The notes under the pieces were generated by a model. The model was not told the DNA's origin. It did not search any database and worked only from the letters and a program-made list of their open reading frames with translations. A program made the position numbers and the translations under genes. Positions 47,561-61,102 of a stretch of DNA of 64,000 nucleotides are shown piece after piece; within the stretch, counting starts at the first letter, position 1, and each line of letters opens with the position of its first letter. The stretch is from Polytrichum commune (lineage: Eukaryota; Streptophyta; Polytrichopsida; Polytrichales; Polytrichaceae): contig OX485807.1 of NCBI GenBank assembly GCA_950295325.1, positions 40,330,440 to 40,394,439 on the forward strand, read 5' to 3'.

Positions 47561-50378
47561 GTTTACCATTCTTTCTCACCGCTTTTGAATAATTGTAACG
47601 ATTGAACAACACCAATTTTTTTTTTCAAAGGAAATGAACATAACATATGATCTTGGAAGTTTATGAAAACCTCCAAAAGTTGATAATTGATCTACTCTAT
47701 TATAGGCATGGGGGATGTACACATAATTGTAATATAGAATGAGTTACTTGGGGTGTCTCTAAACTAATATCCCTATATATATATATACAAGGTTTGACAC
47801 CACAAAAAAGATAAACTGTGAGCCCAAGACTAAGCCCACAATGGTTGTTAATCCTTAAATTTATTAAAACCTTAGATTTGAAATTGCATCAATCACTTTT
47901 AAAACATAAAAAAGAGTGCAAGCTTTGAGCTTGAATTAGAATTTAGTTAAATATTTAGTGCTTGGTGTTTAGATTGGAGTGGGTGAATACCAGTTTAGGA
48001 TTTGAATTGGGCCTTAGGCTATAAGTGTTGCATTAGGAATTAATTATTGTGGAAAACGGCTTAGAGTTAGTTGATCAGTGCTTAGATTAATATTACCTTA
48101 GGAGTGGTTTAATGCCAAAGGTGATAGTTCTCTTAGGTGAGTTAGATGGATGATATTAGGCTAGGTTGCTATTTGTTTTAGGAAGGGTGGGGCTCCCAAA
48201 GTGTGGATCAGGGGGTTTGATTGTCGGATCAGGGTAGAGGCTTCGGGAGGAGGGGTCGAAGGACCGCCAAGGAGGCGGCTCTCACTCTCTGGAAGCACGG
48301 GACGAGAACATGGGAGGAGGAGCTGCGACAGGGGTGACATGTCCCAGATTTCAACAAGGAGTTGCCGCTGGTATGGTTGCATTACTACTGGGTTGTGAGG
48401 GGATTCAGGTGAGAGGACAAGCTGTGAAGGATTGACTGAGAAAGTGAGCAACCAGCCGCAGCTGAGACTGGTGACTTCTGGCTGAGGGTTGGGAAATGTA
48501 GCATCAGGAAGGCGGCCATTGACACCAGGTACTGGGCTGCGAATGGAGGGAAGAAGGAGTTGTGGTGCATCAGCACCAGAATCAGGAAGGGGATGGAATG
48601 GAAGGGGAGGAGGAAACCGAGCCCCTGGGCCAGATTCGGCATAGGGCATCAGGTGGTAGGATGTGCATACTAAACCACTCCTTATCCTGGAAATTCTTCA
48701 CCCCGAATTGGGAAGAGTGAGAGTGGGTGTGGAAGGAGGAGTAGTCGGAGGTGGATGGGTGAAAGAAAGAGGAGGATTGTGCCAAATGCAGTTCAATGCT
48801 GCAGGAATTTAGGTGGAGATGGTTGACTTTTAGGATGGATGGGAGAGCAGCAGCAGCAGCAGCACTGGGCTGCTTGCGGCCACCTAACCAACCTCGGCCC
48901 TTCTGGTCCCAGGCCAACCAACTCGGGAAGGGAGGTCCCCTGTACTGCTGGGAGGCTGCTAGTTCAGACTACACTAGGCGGGTATCGAGGCACACAGGGT
49001 ATAAGGGTGGGTCCATGGGCTCGAGGCCTGCTACCAGGGTGTTGACCAGAGGAGGTTACCTAGACTGTTAGACGCTGAAGGCAACAGAGGCCGACAATGA
49101 ATAGTTGGGCGAGGGCTTAAGGTGGCTGGTTAGTTTTAGAGTCTGAGTATGATAGCTAATATTATAGATTAAGGATTAACTTAGATCATTAGGCTTGTGG
49201 ACTTATTAGGGTGGATTGTGTGATTGACTTGCAATCGTTGTAAGCATGGGGGGAAGGAGTATTTGTCAATGCTCAATATCTCACGTGCGGTTAAAAATAA
49301 AATCAAACTTGATTTTGCATAGCACATCCTTCTTGTTAGTGCATGGGAATTAAATGTGGATGAGACAGGTGAAGAATGTGAGGGAAGGTAAGGATTGGTA
49401 GTCAAACCATTATAGGATAGAAGTGGGGGATCAACCCATAACACGCCAGGGAGTTAGTTCATGTGAGCCGAGGGCTCTCACCCGGACTAGGACGCTGAAG
49501 GGTGGGGGTTCTGGGCCTCACATCAACGTACAAACTTATCTAGGTTAGAAATAATCTAAAGTATTTATATATTTAGGAAATTGGTAATGAAGGTTGATAA
49601 TGAAATGCCTAACATACATATACTCCATAACATGATGCCTATGACTCTTATGTAGGTTTACAACCCCTTATTAACTAAAAATTGCCTTGTACATATTTTT
49701 AAATGAATCAATTCAACATTTTAAAGCAATGTGCATTTCACATACCCTATCCTTCAATTATAATATACTCTTCTTGTGCACCCACCTTGGTAGGTATGGT
49801 CAATATTGTGTGCACATCCCAAATTATGGATAGGCTGAAAACTATGAAGGTGACTTGACATACTAAGGCGCTTTGTGAACTTAGTTGCTCATGCTTAGGT
49901 ACCTTATCCTTCTCGGGGTTGTGTGGTTCCATCATTGTGCACCCTAAAGAGTTCTAACACTCTTTTTTTTGGGTCCCAATTGCCTTGTCTTTTTTTAACA
50001 ACATAATATTCAACAAAATTGTTTTATTTGCCTCAAAATAGAAAAGGGAAGTGGAGAAAAAAATCCAATCATCTTAATGAAAATTAAAAAAAACTTTACC
50101 ATCTAATAAGAAACACTACTTTGATGTGCTCTGATTTGAAACAATCAAAGGCAGTGAAGCAATTTGCATAACATCACTCATGTACTATATATTATGGATG
50201 TTATATGCAAATTGTAAAACTCATTAATCATGTCTGTAAATAAATAAATAACGGTGGGCAATCCGACGTGAATTTGAGCCCATTGGCCCTACCCTACTCA
50301 AGAATCCTCTTGGTGCATGATGGGGCTTATTGCCTACCTTACGATGGGTGTGCTATTGGCTTCCTACCTACCTCGATA
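47561..50378. other. Intergenic DNA with a G+C-richer core
   Basis: 48160-49080 is clearly richer in G+C than its surroundings. It carries a 162-residue Pro/Ser-rich minus-strand frame (48161-48649) with no recognised domain; overlapping frames are also open, so composition is the simplest explanation. It could be a fragment of a retroelement. A short CAG run lies at 48848-48862. The rest is non-coding. Confidence 0.4.
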
Positions 50379-50480
50379 AATTTTTTTTTACCTGTCAAGT
50401 AGAGAGAAGATTTCACAACGGGATTTGAACCACCAACCACTCTATTAAGAAATGGGCACCTCTCCACTATCACCCAATAG
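50379..50480 (-). mobile_element. tRNA-derived SINE, different family
   Basis: On the minus strand: TGATAGTGGAGAGGTGCCC, then a B-box-like GGTTCAAATCC (plus 50421-50431), a short body, and an A-run tail (plus TTTTTTTT near 50382-50390). The head and B-box spacing suit a Pol III promoter, but the sequence does not fold into a full tRNA. It is unlike the SINEs at 8750 and 38205. Confidence 0.5.
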
Positions 50481-51081
50481 TTTAAATTCATCTCGGACCA
50501 AAATCATGCCCATATGAAGTGAACTCGGTGGAAATTGTAAATTCTAATGATTGAATATTTCTATTAATGTTCATCAAACATGCACGATATTTTGAGACAT
50601 TTAAATTTTATTATTTGAAATATTATGAATTTGATTGTGCATTGCTTTGCCTTAGGAACACTAGTTTGTTTGTTTGTTTGTTTTTTCCCGTTTGTTGTTG
50701 ATGCTTGCAATAACCATATAAACTATATTAAAATATATTGTTATTGAGTAAGATGCATGTTTGAATGAAGTTGATATAATTCTATAACTGCTATATATGG
50801 GGCATTGAAATGCCATTGAGACCTAAAACACATCAAGGGAGTTTCTTTTCTAACACATGACACAAGGAGGAACAACTTTCTAGATGTAGTGGAACCAAGA
50901 ACCCCCAAGAATGGTTAGGAATTCAGAAGACATATAAGCAAAGTTATAATTTGTAAAGTGTCTAAAAAACTCCTAGTTTGATAGGGAGCTTTGGCCCATT
51001 TTGGACAATTCATAATGTGTAAGGAGTGTTCAAGTGATGTTGGAACCCCCAATTTTGGTGAAATGTAGATGAGGCATTTGA
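50481..51081. other. Intergenic DNA, no gene recognised
   Basis: A short GTTT microsatellite near 50665-50683. Nothing else assignable. Confidence 0.5.
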
Positions 51082-51202
51082 CTTTGGTCAAAAGACAACT
51101 ACATTAGAATAAACCCCTTGGCAAACTTTTGAGAGCATCATTTTTGATGCCTTCAAAAGTTTGCCATGAATTTGTTTTAATATAGTTGTCTTTTGGCTAA
51201 AG
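51082..51202. ncRNA. Long hairpin, possible small-RNA precursor or tiny MITE
   Basis: Arms of about 58 bases (51082-51140 and 51145-51202) pair around a TTTT loop (GCATCA-TTTT-TGATGC). They share CAAAAGACAACTA and GGCAAACTTTTGA in opposite orientation, with roughly 80% pairing overall. The size and near-continuous pairing suit a plant miRNA-type foldback, but a short MITE would look the same. No evidence of expression is available. Confidence 0.45.
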
Positions 51203-52660
51203 CCAAAAGCTTCCTGTAAAACCACTTTTTGGGCTATCGCCTAGTCGAACGAGGCAATTTCAAAATTTTGATGAGATTCATCCGGCTATTGGCCACTGAA
51301 GACAAGTCAGTGTGAAAACGAATGGCTATCGCCGTGGTGGTAGCGGTTACTAGGCTAACCGACTGTCTCTCTCCCTCGGCACTATGAGGAGAGGGCAGCC
51401 TAGGAAGAATTAAGGCTATTATCATTTTGTAGAATCTCACATAGTCTCAAGTAGCGTTAGCGATAGGCAAGATAAGCAGCAACCTTCGGTGATCGAAGTT
51501 GACTGGCGATTAGGCAAGTAAGTAGGAGATTAGCAAGGAGAGCAAGACCAGAAGCCGTGAGATGCGGACTTCGGAAGAGTCTGAACTTGGACCTTGAAGT
51601 GGAAATGTGAAATTAAGACTATAATATGAATGTGTTTGGAAAAGTCAGAATGTGTGTGTGTAAGTATGAGCAATACACGTGAAGTAGAGATTGTGTCTCA
51701 GTGATGTAAGTATTTGACAATTGAATGTGAGTCAGGCGAGTAATCTGATGGGAAGTAAACGGTAAAAAGAAAGAGAGTAAAAGTTCTGTTATCAAAAGAA
51801 TGAAGTGAAAGCTATATTGGGCGATAGGCTGGAAAGAGAGGAGACTTGAAGTTTGATTCTATGAGAGTAAAGTCTGAAAAGATCGACATTGTATGAGAAT
51901 ATGAGAGCAACCTGTTGAAGGCAATATTCATCTGGGTGGAAGTTACCTGACCGCAAGGGTACAGAAACTTGAGTCCCCTGTGAGAGCCCAGTTAAGTCAG
52001 GAAGGAGTGAAGTTTGGAGTGTATGTATAAACCGGTGTTGTCGAAGGCCAGGATATAGTCAAAATCCTTAAGGGCAATAGCCGAGAGAATAGTGAGAGGT
52101 CTGAAAGATGAGAGCAGTTGTGCAGGCTGTGAGAGCCTTAGGCCATCGTCGAAGAGCGTTAATCAGGCTATGACCAGAGAGACAGAGAGATAAAGCATTG
52201 GCGATGGACAGCAACCAACTCGCCATTACCCGAGAGGCAGAGAGGTAAAATTGAGATGAGTCGCCTGAGAGGGGCGATCGCCTGGTAGTGAGTAAGATAT
52301 CCAAATTAGGCTAAAGCGGAGAGTGGCAAGTAGTCAAAGTGAAGACTGTGAAGGTTGAGAGGCCTGGGATGGGCGAGACAACCTCCGAGAGAGACTAAGT
52401 GGCCATAGCCAGGTCCGAGGTAGGAAGCCTGAGAGACGAGAGTAGTCATTACCCGGCAGTACCGAGGTAGGATATCGCCAGAGCAGACCCTGTTTAGAGA
52501 GGGAGAGATGAAGGCAAAGCGTCAGTAGCTGGTAGGCCATAGGCTGATAGGCTTTACCTGAGGAGGAGGAGACGTTACCAGCAAAGAGTAAGGTGAATTC
52601 TTGTGTAAGACTGAGTAAAATTAACAGATTAAAGCCTTAACATAGGATATCGCCTAGCTT
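51203..52660. other. G+C-richer block with a recurring GGCGATA word
   Basis: The word GGCGAT(A/T)(G/A)G or its complement recurs near 51235, 51328, 51462, 51505, 51820, 52273, 52474 and 52649. The text around it is not tandem and frames are short. It may be a degenerate repeat or a dead retroelement segment. Confidence 0.35.
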
Positions 52661-55265
52661 ACTATGCATTGCTTTCTGTATTGACAATGTGGGTGAATTT
52701 TGAGATGAGTACCCAGGTACACCGGAAGAACAAGATGATGGCTACTGGTTCCGCGACACGAACATGATGGTTGTAAGTCAACCGAAGAATTAATTAAATT
52801 GTTGAATTACGCAAATGTGCATTCAAATGAGCAAAGACTATGCGGTTACTAAGACATTACCCCGGACTTTGTCCAGATTATGAGCCATTGACAATTTGCC
52901 GAGCTTTTGAGCTTCATAACTGACATAGGTCGAAAACCATAGAGTGATAGAACACTTTCCTTTGAGATAGGACAGACAACACTCACGACTGAACCTACAC
53001 ATATGAATCAATAAGGATGGGAAATGAGGAAATAAGTTAAGATTGGAGAGCATAAACAATGAGAATCACCCATAATGTTATTAAGAACCTTAAACCAATG
53101 TGACATTAACCCTTATAGACACTATCTCAGTCTTCCTGGAGACTTTGTTCCCTGGGTTTTGTTGTTTTGAGTCATAGCAAAAACTTACTACACTTCCCCT
53201 ATAATTCACCTAAACTGTGGGCTCTAACACCACTCGAACACTCTACAAACACTATAAAATGTCAAAAGTGAACCAAAGACTTAAGAATAATTCAGTTGTG
53301 AACCAAACGTGCTTGATAGATGGCTTGGCATTACAAAAGGTCTTTGAGTTAAACTAAAAGTAGAGAAGGTTGTTGGTTCCCCAAGATGTGTCGAAATCAT
53401 CAAGGGTTTTTTCATAGCTAAAAGGCCTCCTCAAGAAATTCTAAAGGCTTAAGAACACATGTAAGGAACATCCACTAGGGCCTAGTTTTCCAATTGTTTA
53501 TAGGGTCAAGCCTTTCGCTCCATAGTCATAAGAATGTCATGCGAATTAGAGAAGCCACCATAAAGGGCTTAAGCAACTCATTTTACAAGGAGGCTCTTTT
53601 TTATCACCTCGGGTTTGATGGAGCTAAGACCTCAAAGCTTTAATTTGACGCAGCAATCGGTCCAAACCTCTCTAGCTTTAACGTACATCAATTTGCCATC
53701 TTAGATATAGCCCTTTGGAATGTTTGATCCGCTTGATTGCGCCCCAAGAGCTAGCCCACATCACCACAAAAGTACTACAATGTGGATAATTAGACTTAGT
53801 TAACAAGATTGCCTCAACCCATGTGGAGAAAGTCTTTTTGGCCTCTAGTAGGTGATCATCGTTCAATTTATCTTGGTGAGAAAGTCATTCACGTTCTAGA
53901 TGTGAAGAGTGATCTCAAAAAAATCTTTAGAATGTTGGAAAACTCACCAAGCTTGATCCACTTTTCTTTGGAATGTGTCAAACCATGTTGATTTGTCACA
54001 TGTCACATTATGCCAATAGAATGTTGACAGACTTGTCCTAACTAATAACCAACCCTAACACAATAGTAAACTTACTCATTGGACGTCTTAGAAGCATTCG
54101 TTGAAAGGAAATTGCTTTCTAAAGCTTGCTCATAAGTTTAATCCTAGTTTAATTATCATCTATTATGAGAGACCTATAAGGCTAATCACAAATGGAACAT
54201 GTTTGAACTAGTATGAGTGGATGGCAAGTATATATCCTTCTTCAACATGTTGTAAGGAGGCAACATGATCTTCTTTTGCCGGCCCAACTCAAACATCTCT
54301 TGGAGTGTCAAATTGCCATTTGTTGGCTTCGTTAATCTTGGTTAAATCTCATACCCCTTGTTGAGTTGTTTGGATCCATTGTGTGCATCGCACAAAGTTA
54401 AAGTGCTATATGCCTTGGGTTCTGATGGCCTTATAAATATTTTTAGTAGTGAAATAAAGTATCTCACTTGTCTCACAAAAGAGTAAATTTTATTATTTTT
54501 AAACCTAAATGCACATAAATCTATATTAGATATGTATGCAACTGTGAAAGTATAAAAAGTTGGCATGCAATACGCCATAGGTGGCCATCGTATATTATCT
54601 TGTTTGCAAATGCAAAAGTTTATGTGCTATTAGTGTAAGACACTAAATTAATGAACATTTTCTTTGATGAATTTGAGAGGAATTATCATCCAACAAAACC
54701 CCCCTTTGAGTGCACATGTCGTTATGAGGCATTTTATTCGAGATCAACATGTGGTAGTAGCATGTGGACAAAGAAACACTTTATTGATTGATGAGGGTCC
54801 CATTTCGGGACATTTAGAATTGACCATCAAGAGTTTCCCTATGGTGAGATGGCCTTTATCAATTACTTTTCTTGATCAGACCCCTACATGAAGTGGTGGG
54901 TGGATAGTTGTGGATCTAATAACAATTCACATCAAAAGGACATGTTCTCAAAATTGTTAACCATAGTAGGTTCAATAGTCAACATAATTTTTTAAGTGCA
55001 GTTGATGTCTTTAATCATGTCTTGTTGATTGCAAAAATATGGCATTCTCTTGTGCATCCCTTCCTCCAGTTGTTATAATGTACACATCCAAAGAGTTATT
55101 CATGCCCAATTTTCCCCTCAAAATATCTCATCTCCCATGTTTCAAGATTCTATGGACAAATCTCAATTTGACCTCAAAACTTGTCCATGAAAAAATCCAC
55201 AACCAACATTGAGTAAAATGTACTCGAAACAACCACAAATCTATTCTTGCAATCAACAATAAATA
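52661..55265. other. Intergenic DNA, no gene recognised
   Basis: Only short motif-free frames. No repeats that I can place. Confidence 0.5.
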
Positions 55266-55334
55266 AATTTGTGGAGGTGTTGAACTATTTGCACTAGATG
55301 GGAACAAATCAATAGTTCAACACCTCCACAAATT
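55266..55334. ncRNA. Perfect 24-bp inverted repeat with a 21-base loop
   Basis: The left arm AATTTGTGGAGGTGTTGAAC (continuing TATT, 55266-55289) and the right arm (55311-55334) are exact reverse complements. Pairing does not extend outside the arms. The RNA would form a perfect 24-bp hairpin, a possible small-RNA source. No expression evidence. Confidence 0.5.
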
Positions 55335-57214
55335 CTCATGCCAAAATGTGCAAACCATATTAGGTTAGGCACCTTGCATTTGGAGTATGTAAATTATTCC
55401 AAATTTCTAACCACAAATATGAATAATAAAAGGAAATCATAGTGTATCCAAAGACAAAGGTCATTTTTACATGAATTTAAGAAAAACTCACTTCTACCAA
55501 AATAAACATCATGGATGTTCATGCAAAATTTGCATTGGAGTGGCAAACATTGATTGGAGTCAACACCCTCACATGAGCTCCAAACACAACAAAAACATGA
55601 CCGCTTCAACAAATATTTGAGTAAAAGAAACTCTTCATACCACATATGAACTCATGTGAGTGTAAGAAGGGGTATTATTTAAGGCATTAGTGCACACAAT
55701 GTAAATAAGGGAGAGGTATTATTTTTCTGTAGTTTGTACATGTAGAAATGCTACTATTTTTTTTGAAGTAAAGGTAGTTGTACCAAAAGGGCCCCTCATG
55801 TTTAGAGAAACATTTGACAATAATGTATTAGTTTCATCTAATTTACATTTTCATTTCTTGTTGTCATATGGTCATAGTCCTTAATGTCTACCAAAAAAGA
55901 AGAAGAAGAAGAACTCCGGTCTCCGGACCAAATGACTACCATATATGTTCTTGTTATGGTGTGCATTTGGGATCTAGGTTTCTACAAATCAGAGGCTCTT
56001 GGAGCACTCATGGGCTTCCGTGAGTTTTTCTCTCTAGATTGTGGTTAACTTACTGTGTTATTGTCTTTGATTGTTTGATACATCGTTGAGTTACATGCTA
56101 TAGATGAAAAAAAAAAATTCAATGACTTTTTCATTGGGAAGTGAAAGTGGATATTAAGTGTCTTTAAGGCCTATTTAGTTCATAATTTTAATTCTTTTTA
56201 TTTTTATTTTTATTTTTTGGTATATGTAGTGGAGGTATTTCTCACATTAAATTGAATTTTTTAGTATAAATACATGAGTCCATTTTCTAGCATGTTAGTA
56301 TCCCGGGGGTAGACTTTCTATTGTCATTTCTTTCTTTGAATGTCAAGGCCCCCTACTATACATCCACCTTCACTTCAGGATTTTTAATAACCATTTTAGA
56401 TGTACACACTAGAGAAAAACAATGACTGTTCCTTATGTGTATTGTATACCCTAATGCCTCAATTTGAACCCTTATTTGCACTCACGTTAATTCATACATG
56501 GTGTGAAGAGTCCACACCCTGGGGTTAGTACGTATACATATGTTTTCATCTATAAACTTCTCGTATGTAGGGGGTTCAAATTCATAGGTTTCCAATGAAG
56601 AGGCCACCCCGGGTTCCGCACTCGGATGGACTTTCCAGCTCAAAGCCACGTATCATCAGTAGCATTGTATCAGTGTGTTTCAACCTCTCCAAAACTTTGC
56701 CAAAAAACCAGTCAAGGTCTTCATGCCTGTGCCCAACGATAAGGAATGCAACCACCTTGTTCAATACATGGCTTGCTGTGAGGGTTGAGCAAAATGCATC
56801 AACTATTCAATTTTTGTTGTCTTTGGTTGTAATGTCAAGTTCAAGGTAGAGGTTTTAGATAGTGGGACTTCTGGAATTGGGGTGTTGTGGTCGATTTGCT
56901 ACATGTTGCTGCATTTTTTGGTGCCTCAGATCCTAGTGAGTCCGTCTCCACACATCGACTTCCCAAGCAAGGGACATTGAAATACTGGAGCGCACTGGAA
57001 TAGTTTCTGTGTTTAGATCACTTGTATGCTCTCCGATCCTTGGAATACTCTACATATTTGAGGAAAATCTATTGAGTTCGAGGACATAGTGATGTTCCGG
57101 AATGTGCATACGACTATCTCCATGCCCATGAATGAGTATTCTAATCACAGATATGGGAATCCGTCCCAACCTTGTAGTTGTGCTTTCGTCATAGTGTAAA
57201 TCCCTAGGATAGTT
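55335..57214. other. Intergenic DNA, no gene recognised
   Basis: Contains an AAG run near 55898-55912. No coding domain recognised. Confidence 0.5.
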
Positions 57215-58225
57215 GTTGCAATTCTTGCTAGCTCCCCTTACCTTATCTTCACCATTTCGCAACTCTAGCAAATGTCACGAGCGCTAACCTTGGACATCCC
57301 ACACACACGTGCATGGTTAGCTCCCCATACCAACCTCCAAGCTCATAGCTTGGTTACTAAATCCTCCTACACATGCATGTGGGACTCTCCCCTTAGTAGG
57401 TAGCCAATGATTAGGTGCAGACTTCCATTCATGTTCATCCAATCTTGAGTTGATCATCGCGTTGCCAGAGCAACATTATAACAACCCAAAGCATACTTGA
57501 CACTTTGCCCCCACGTGGGGCCAAAGCCCGTGGAGGCCACGCTGGTATGCAGTGGGTGGGGTCAGTCGGCAAAGTTGCCTCCCCCATATAAACCTTTAGG
57601 ACTTTGTGCAGGGCCCCAAGCCTCCACCCCACCGTCAAGTAACCTTTTGTCTTCTTCTAAGAGTTGAGGTCGGGTAGACGTTTTCCCTTAGCTGGTGGGG
57701 CTGAAACCCCCCAACAACTTCAAACCTCAATAACTTTGTTGTCTGATTTCCGATTCTATTGAGTGACCAGTCCATCGACATCTATGCATAGATGCCCATA
57801 GACTCTTATTTTGCCCCATTCGGGCAAATAATGTGGGAGTTATGGTTGTCCTAACCTTGGCAGTCTTGGGTGCCACTCCCGGGTCACTGCTGTCCCACCA
57901 TAGCGCCCCCTTGAGTGTTGGGCGCTTTCCTTAGGCATCGCCCCATTCAAATTGCCATATCTCCTAGCTCACAACTTTGATTGGGGATTTCTTGAGCATT
58001 CTAGAATCTAGACGCCATAAGCTACTTGATGCTTATGGCTTTACCCTCGTGACTCTTAGTCTCTGTGGGTGGGAGGTGTTCCCAACGCCTGGGGCCCTCA
58101 CCCACACTAGGATCACTTGGGCCTTCTCAGCTATGGCGCCACGAGTCCCGAGTGTCACTCCGGGGTCCCTCTTATGCCCATGGTTTTGCGGGCACTCCTC
58201 ATGGAGAGGTGCACGACAAAAGTGG
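57215..58225 (+). repeat. ~1-kb dispersed repeat, copy 1 (inverted relative to 61103-62062)
   Basis: Blocks shared in reverse complement with 61103-62062 include CTTGCTAGCTCCC, ATCATCGCGTTGCC, GAGCAACATTA, GGAGGCC, ACTAGGATCACTTGGGCC and ATGGAGAGGTGCACGACAAA. It is G+C-richer than its surroundings. I see no protein domain. The two copies flank 2.9 kb of unrelated DNA, so they might be the arms of one long-TIR element or two independent insertions. Confidence 0.7.
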
Positions 58226-61102
58226 ACAACTAACCACGTAGTTCGGCCGCGTTGAAAGATTCGGACAATAATAGGACTAGAGATAAGATTGTTAGTCCTA
58301 TTGTAGGAATCTATCCTTGAGGTCGACATGAAGAGGATGCCATCAACCCCTTTAATTCAACCTCAAGGGAAATTTTTATACGTGGATTCTTTTCTTTCTA
58401 TTTCATTTATTTTTTATTTTGTTTCAAACGATGTTTTTAAATCCAATGTTTTAGGTTGGAGTCCTAAAATGTGTTAGAAATTCAAGGCAACAAAATTAAA
58501 TTAAAAATATATGAATAATATAATTTCCCATATCTCTTCTTTCAAAAGAACAAATTCACATGGGCTTGATTTTTTTTATTCCATGCCTTACTTGTAGATG
58601 TCTTCATGATCAAGTTTTTAATATTGCATTCATGCTATCCAAATCCAAAACATGTGCCCAACTGCACGAATGTAGTAAGTTGTCATGGTTTAAAATTGTC
58701 AACTAATTCACTTTGAAATTTATATAGGACTCTAGAAATACCTCATTTGCATGCCTCTCTCTATCCAACTTTCACATCCTCAAGTCCCGAATTCCATTCA
58801 TACTACATCAACATAGTTTTTTAAAACCTTCCTCATTATACAAACATGCCTTCATGTTGTGGAGGGAAGTAGCCACATGACTCATATGTGCAATTATGTT
58901 GCCTCTTTACACGTAAATGACCTTGGCTCAAACCCATTTACCATATTATATAACTAGAGTGTCATAATTGCTTACATATTGCATAAAAGGAGATTTGTCA
59001 CAAATAAATAAATATTATAAATATTTGATATTATATATGAATATTTATCCAAACCCAAAGTCAAGCCCAAATGTATTGAAAGCATAATGCACATAGACTT
59101 AATAGTATTTTACTAGAATCTCAAACATTTTGATATTCTAATATTAGATAAAGTACAAAAATGTTGGATTTATTAGTGGTTGTTCACAACCAAACAACTT
59201 GACTTCTATCAAATTCTCATTGGTCGGATTCACTCGTGAGGCGAGCAAGGTTGTCTTTTGCAAATGTTATGTATTTTTCAGAGATGGATAGTGACCCACT
59301 ATGTTTCTTTTGTGGTTTCCATGCTACAAATATGGAATATGTGGCAATTCATCTTGGTCCATACTCCATTAGTAGAAAACTATGCCAAAAAGAACTTAGC
59401 CGAAACTCGACTGCGATTTTGACCATCTTGATCTGATTTGTTTTTTTGGTCTAGCAACTAACCTTTAGGAATCGGGGAGCGTATAATATATCGTTGGAAA
59501 GTTCTTGAAAATACCTTTCCAACAGTATATTACATGCCCTAAATATTCAAAATTGTAGTTGAAAAATGAAAACAAATTGTGGTTGTTTAACGACTGCAGA
59601 TTAGGTTGGTCAAAAGAACTGCACCCAATTTTGGTTGTGGTTTTTTTGGGTATAGGTTTCTTCTAGTGCTCCTAATCCACCCTCCAATAAAAAAAAAGTT
59701 GTATCCCAACTTGTATAATAATGGATCTTATCTCCATCACATATTTTTGGTCAGTAATATTCCACCTAGATTTGCCGAAAATAAGAACAAAAAATTACAA
59801 AATCTGGTCGAGACAAAAAATTTTCCACCCAAACCAGTTTAGTATATGTTTCATCTCCAAGGTGCAATATGGGAATTGGTTTACAAGGTTTGGGCTCCCC
59901 ATGTAGTACCATGGCCTTACCCTCCTCCTCAACATGCCAAACAAAAAGCCCCTCTGGTAGGCTTTAATCTTAAATAATGCATGATAGTTTATACTTCATG
60001 GCCGGAATACCATCATATGCTGTAAAACCAAAATTATTGAACCTTTGTGTGCCCAATTAGACGCTGAGCTCCACTCCAAAAGTGTTGTTCTATAAATGCT
60101 TCAAATTCTAGCACCTCTTTAATCATATTTGGGTTGACGGGAACATTGTCCAAATCCATGTACAACCTCGTCCAAAGTGGGATTGTTGGAAAATCCGCCC
60201 CAAAAATGCTTCAATATTATGGTGCATTTGGCCTACCAATATAAAAGATAAAAATGCCTCCTTGAAAATACCTTTCATAAGCAGTAAAGAGCAATAGATG
60301 AACACAAATCTACTTTTATTGTTTTTGGCACAATTGTTTAGTTATATTTGCATAGTTGGGGACAATTTTTTTGCAATCACAAGCTTATTAGGGGATTTTC
60401 ACAATGAATCCAAGCATGCATCTTTTTCATCTAGTGCTACCCCATATAGAGGTGTCGATCCAACATTGTCAAATAGCTATCATGAGGAGTACACTGGTGG
60501 TTTCTCCAAATGATGCAAAAACTGTGCAAATGATGGAATGGTGTGGTTTAAATCCGCCATATACAAATCAAGAGCTAAATGGATAAATTTGACATCATTA
60601 TAGCAATGAGCAATCATCCCCACAAGAACAACCCAAAGACTTGTTGTTGAATAAAGACTAGCTATAAGGCTTTGGAGAGAACCACATAACTTATAACCAA
60701 AATGGGTAGCTTAAAGAGTCTATCCGAAACCTTGATTTGATGACCAAAACATGGTGAGGTTGTTTTGCTATGGTGTCACTTATGCTCTTACAATGTAGTT
60801 GAAAACAAGACACACTTTGTGTTGAAGTGTGTATGCCACCCAAACTGCTTGTAGTTTGATTTAAGGCTCACTGCCTAGTTACAGAAGGAAAATAACTGTT
60901 AGGAATTAAATTAGTATCGATTAGTTAACATTGTTAGATGGTTAGGTAATACTTTAAGATCCGGCAAGGTGTTGTGCAGATGAAAATGCGTGCAGAGGAA
61001 GGTGTATATGGATGAAAGTGCATGTAGATGAAGACATGTGCGGATGAAGGTATTGAGAAAATGAAAATGTTGAGTTGATGAATGTGTGTGTGCATGAAGA
61101 CG
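58226..61102. other. DNA between the inverted ~1-kb repeats, no gene recognised
   Basis: A+T-rich, with short frames lacking motifs and no transposase domain. If the flanking repeats are the arms of one element, this is its interior, and the element is non-autonomous. Confidence 0.45.

Noticed and set aside
48161-48649. 162-residue Pro/Ser-rich open frame as a gene
   Set aside because: No recognised domain or splice structure, and overlapping frames on both strands are also open in this G+C-richer block.
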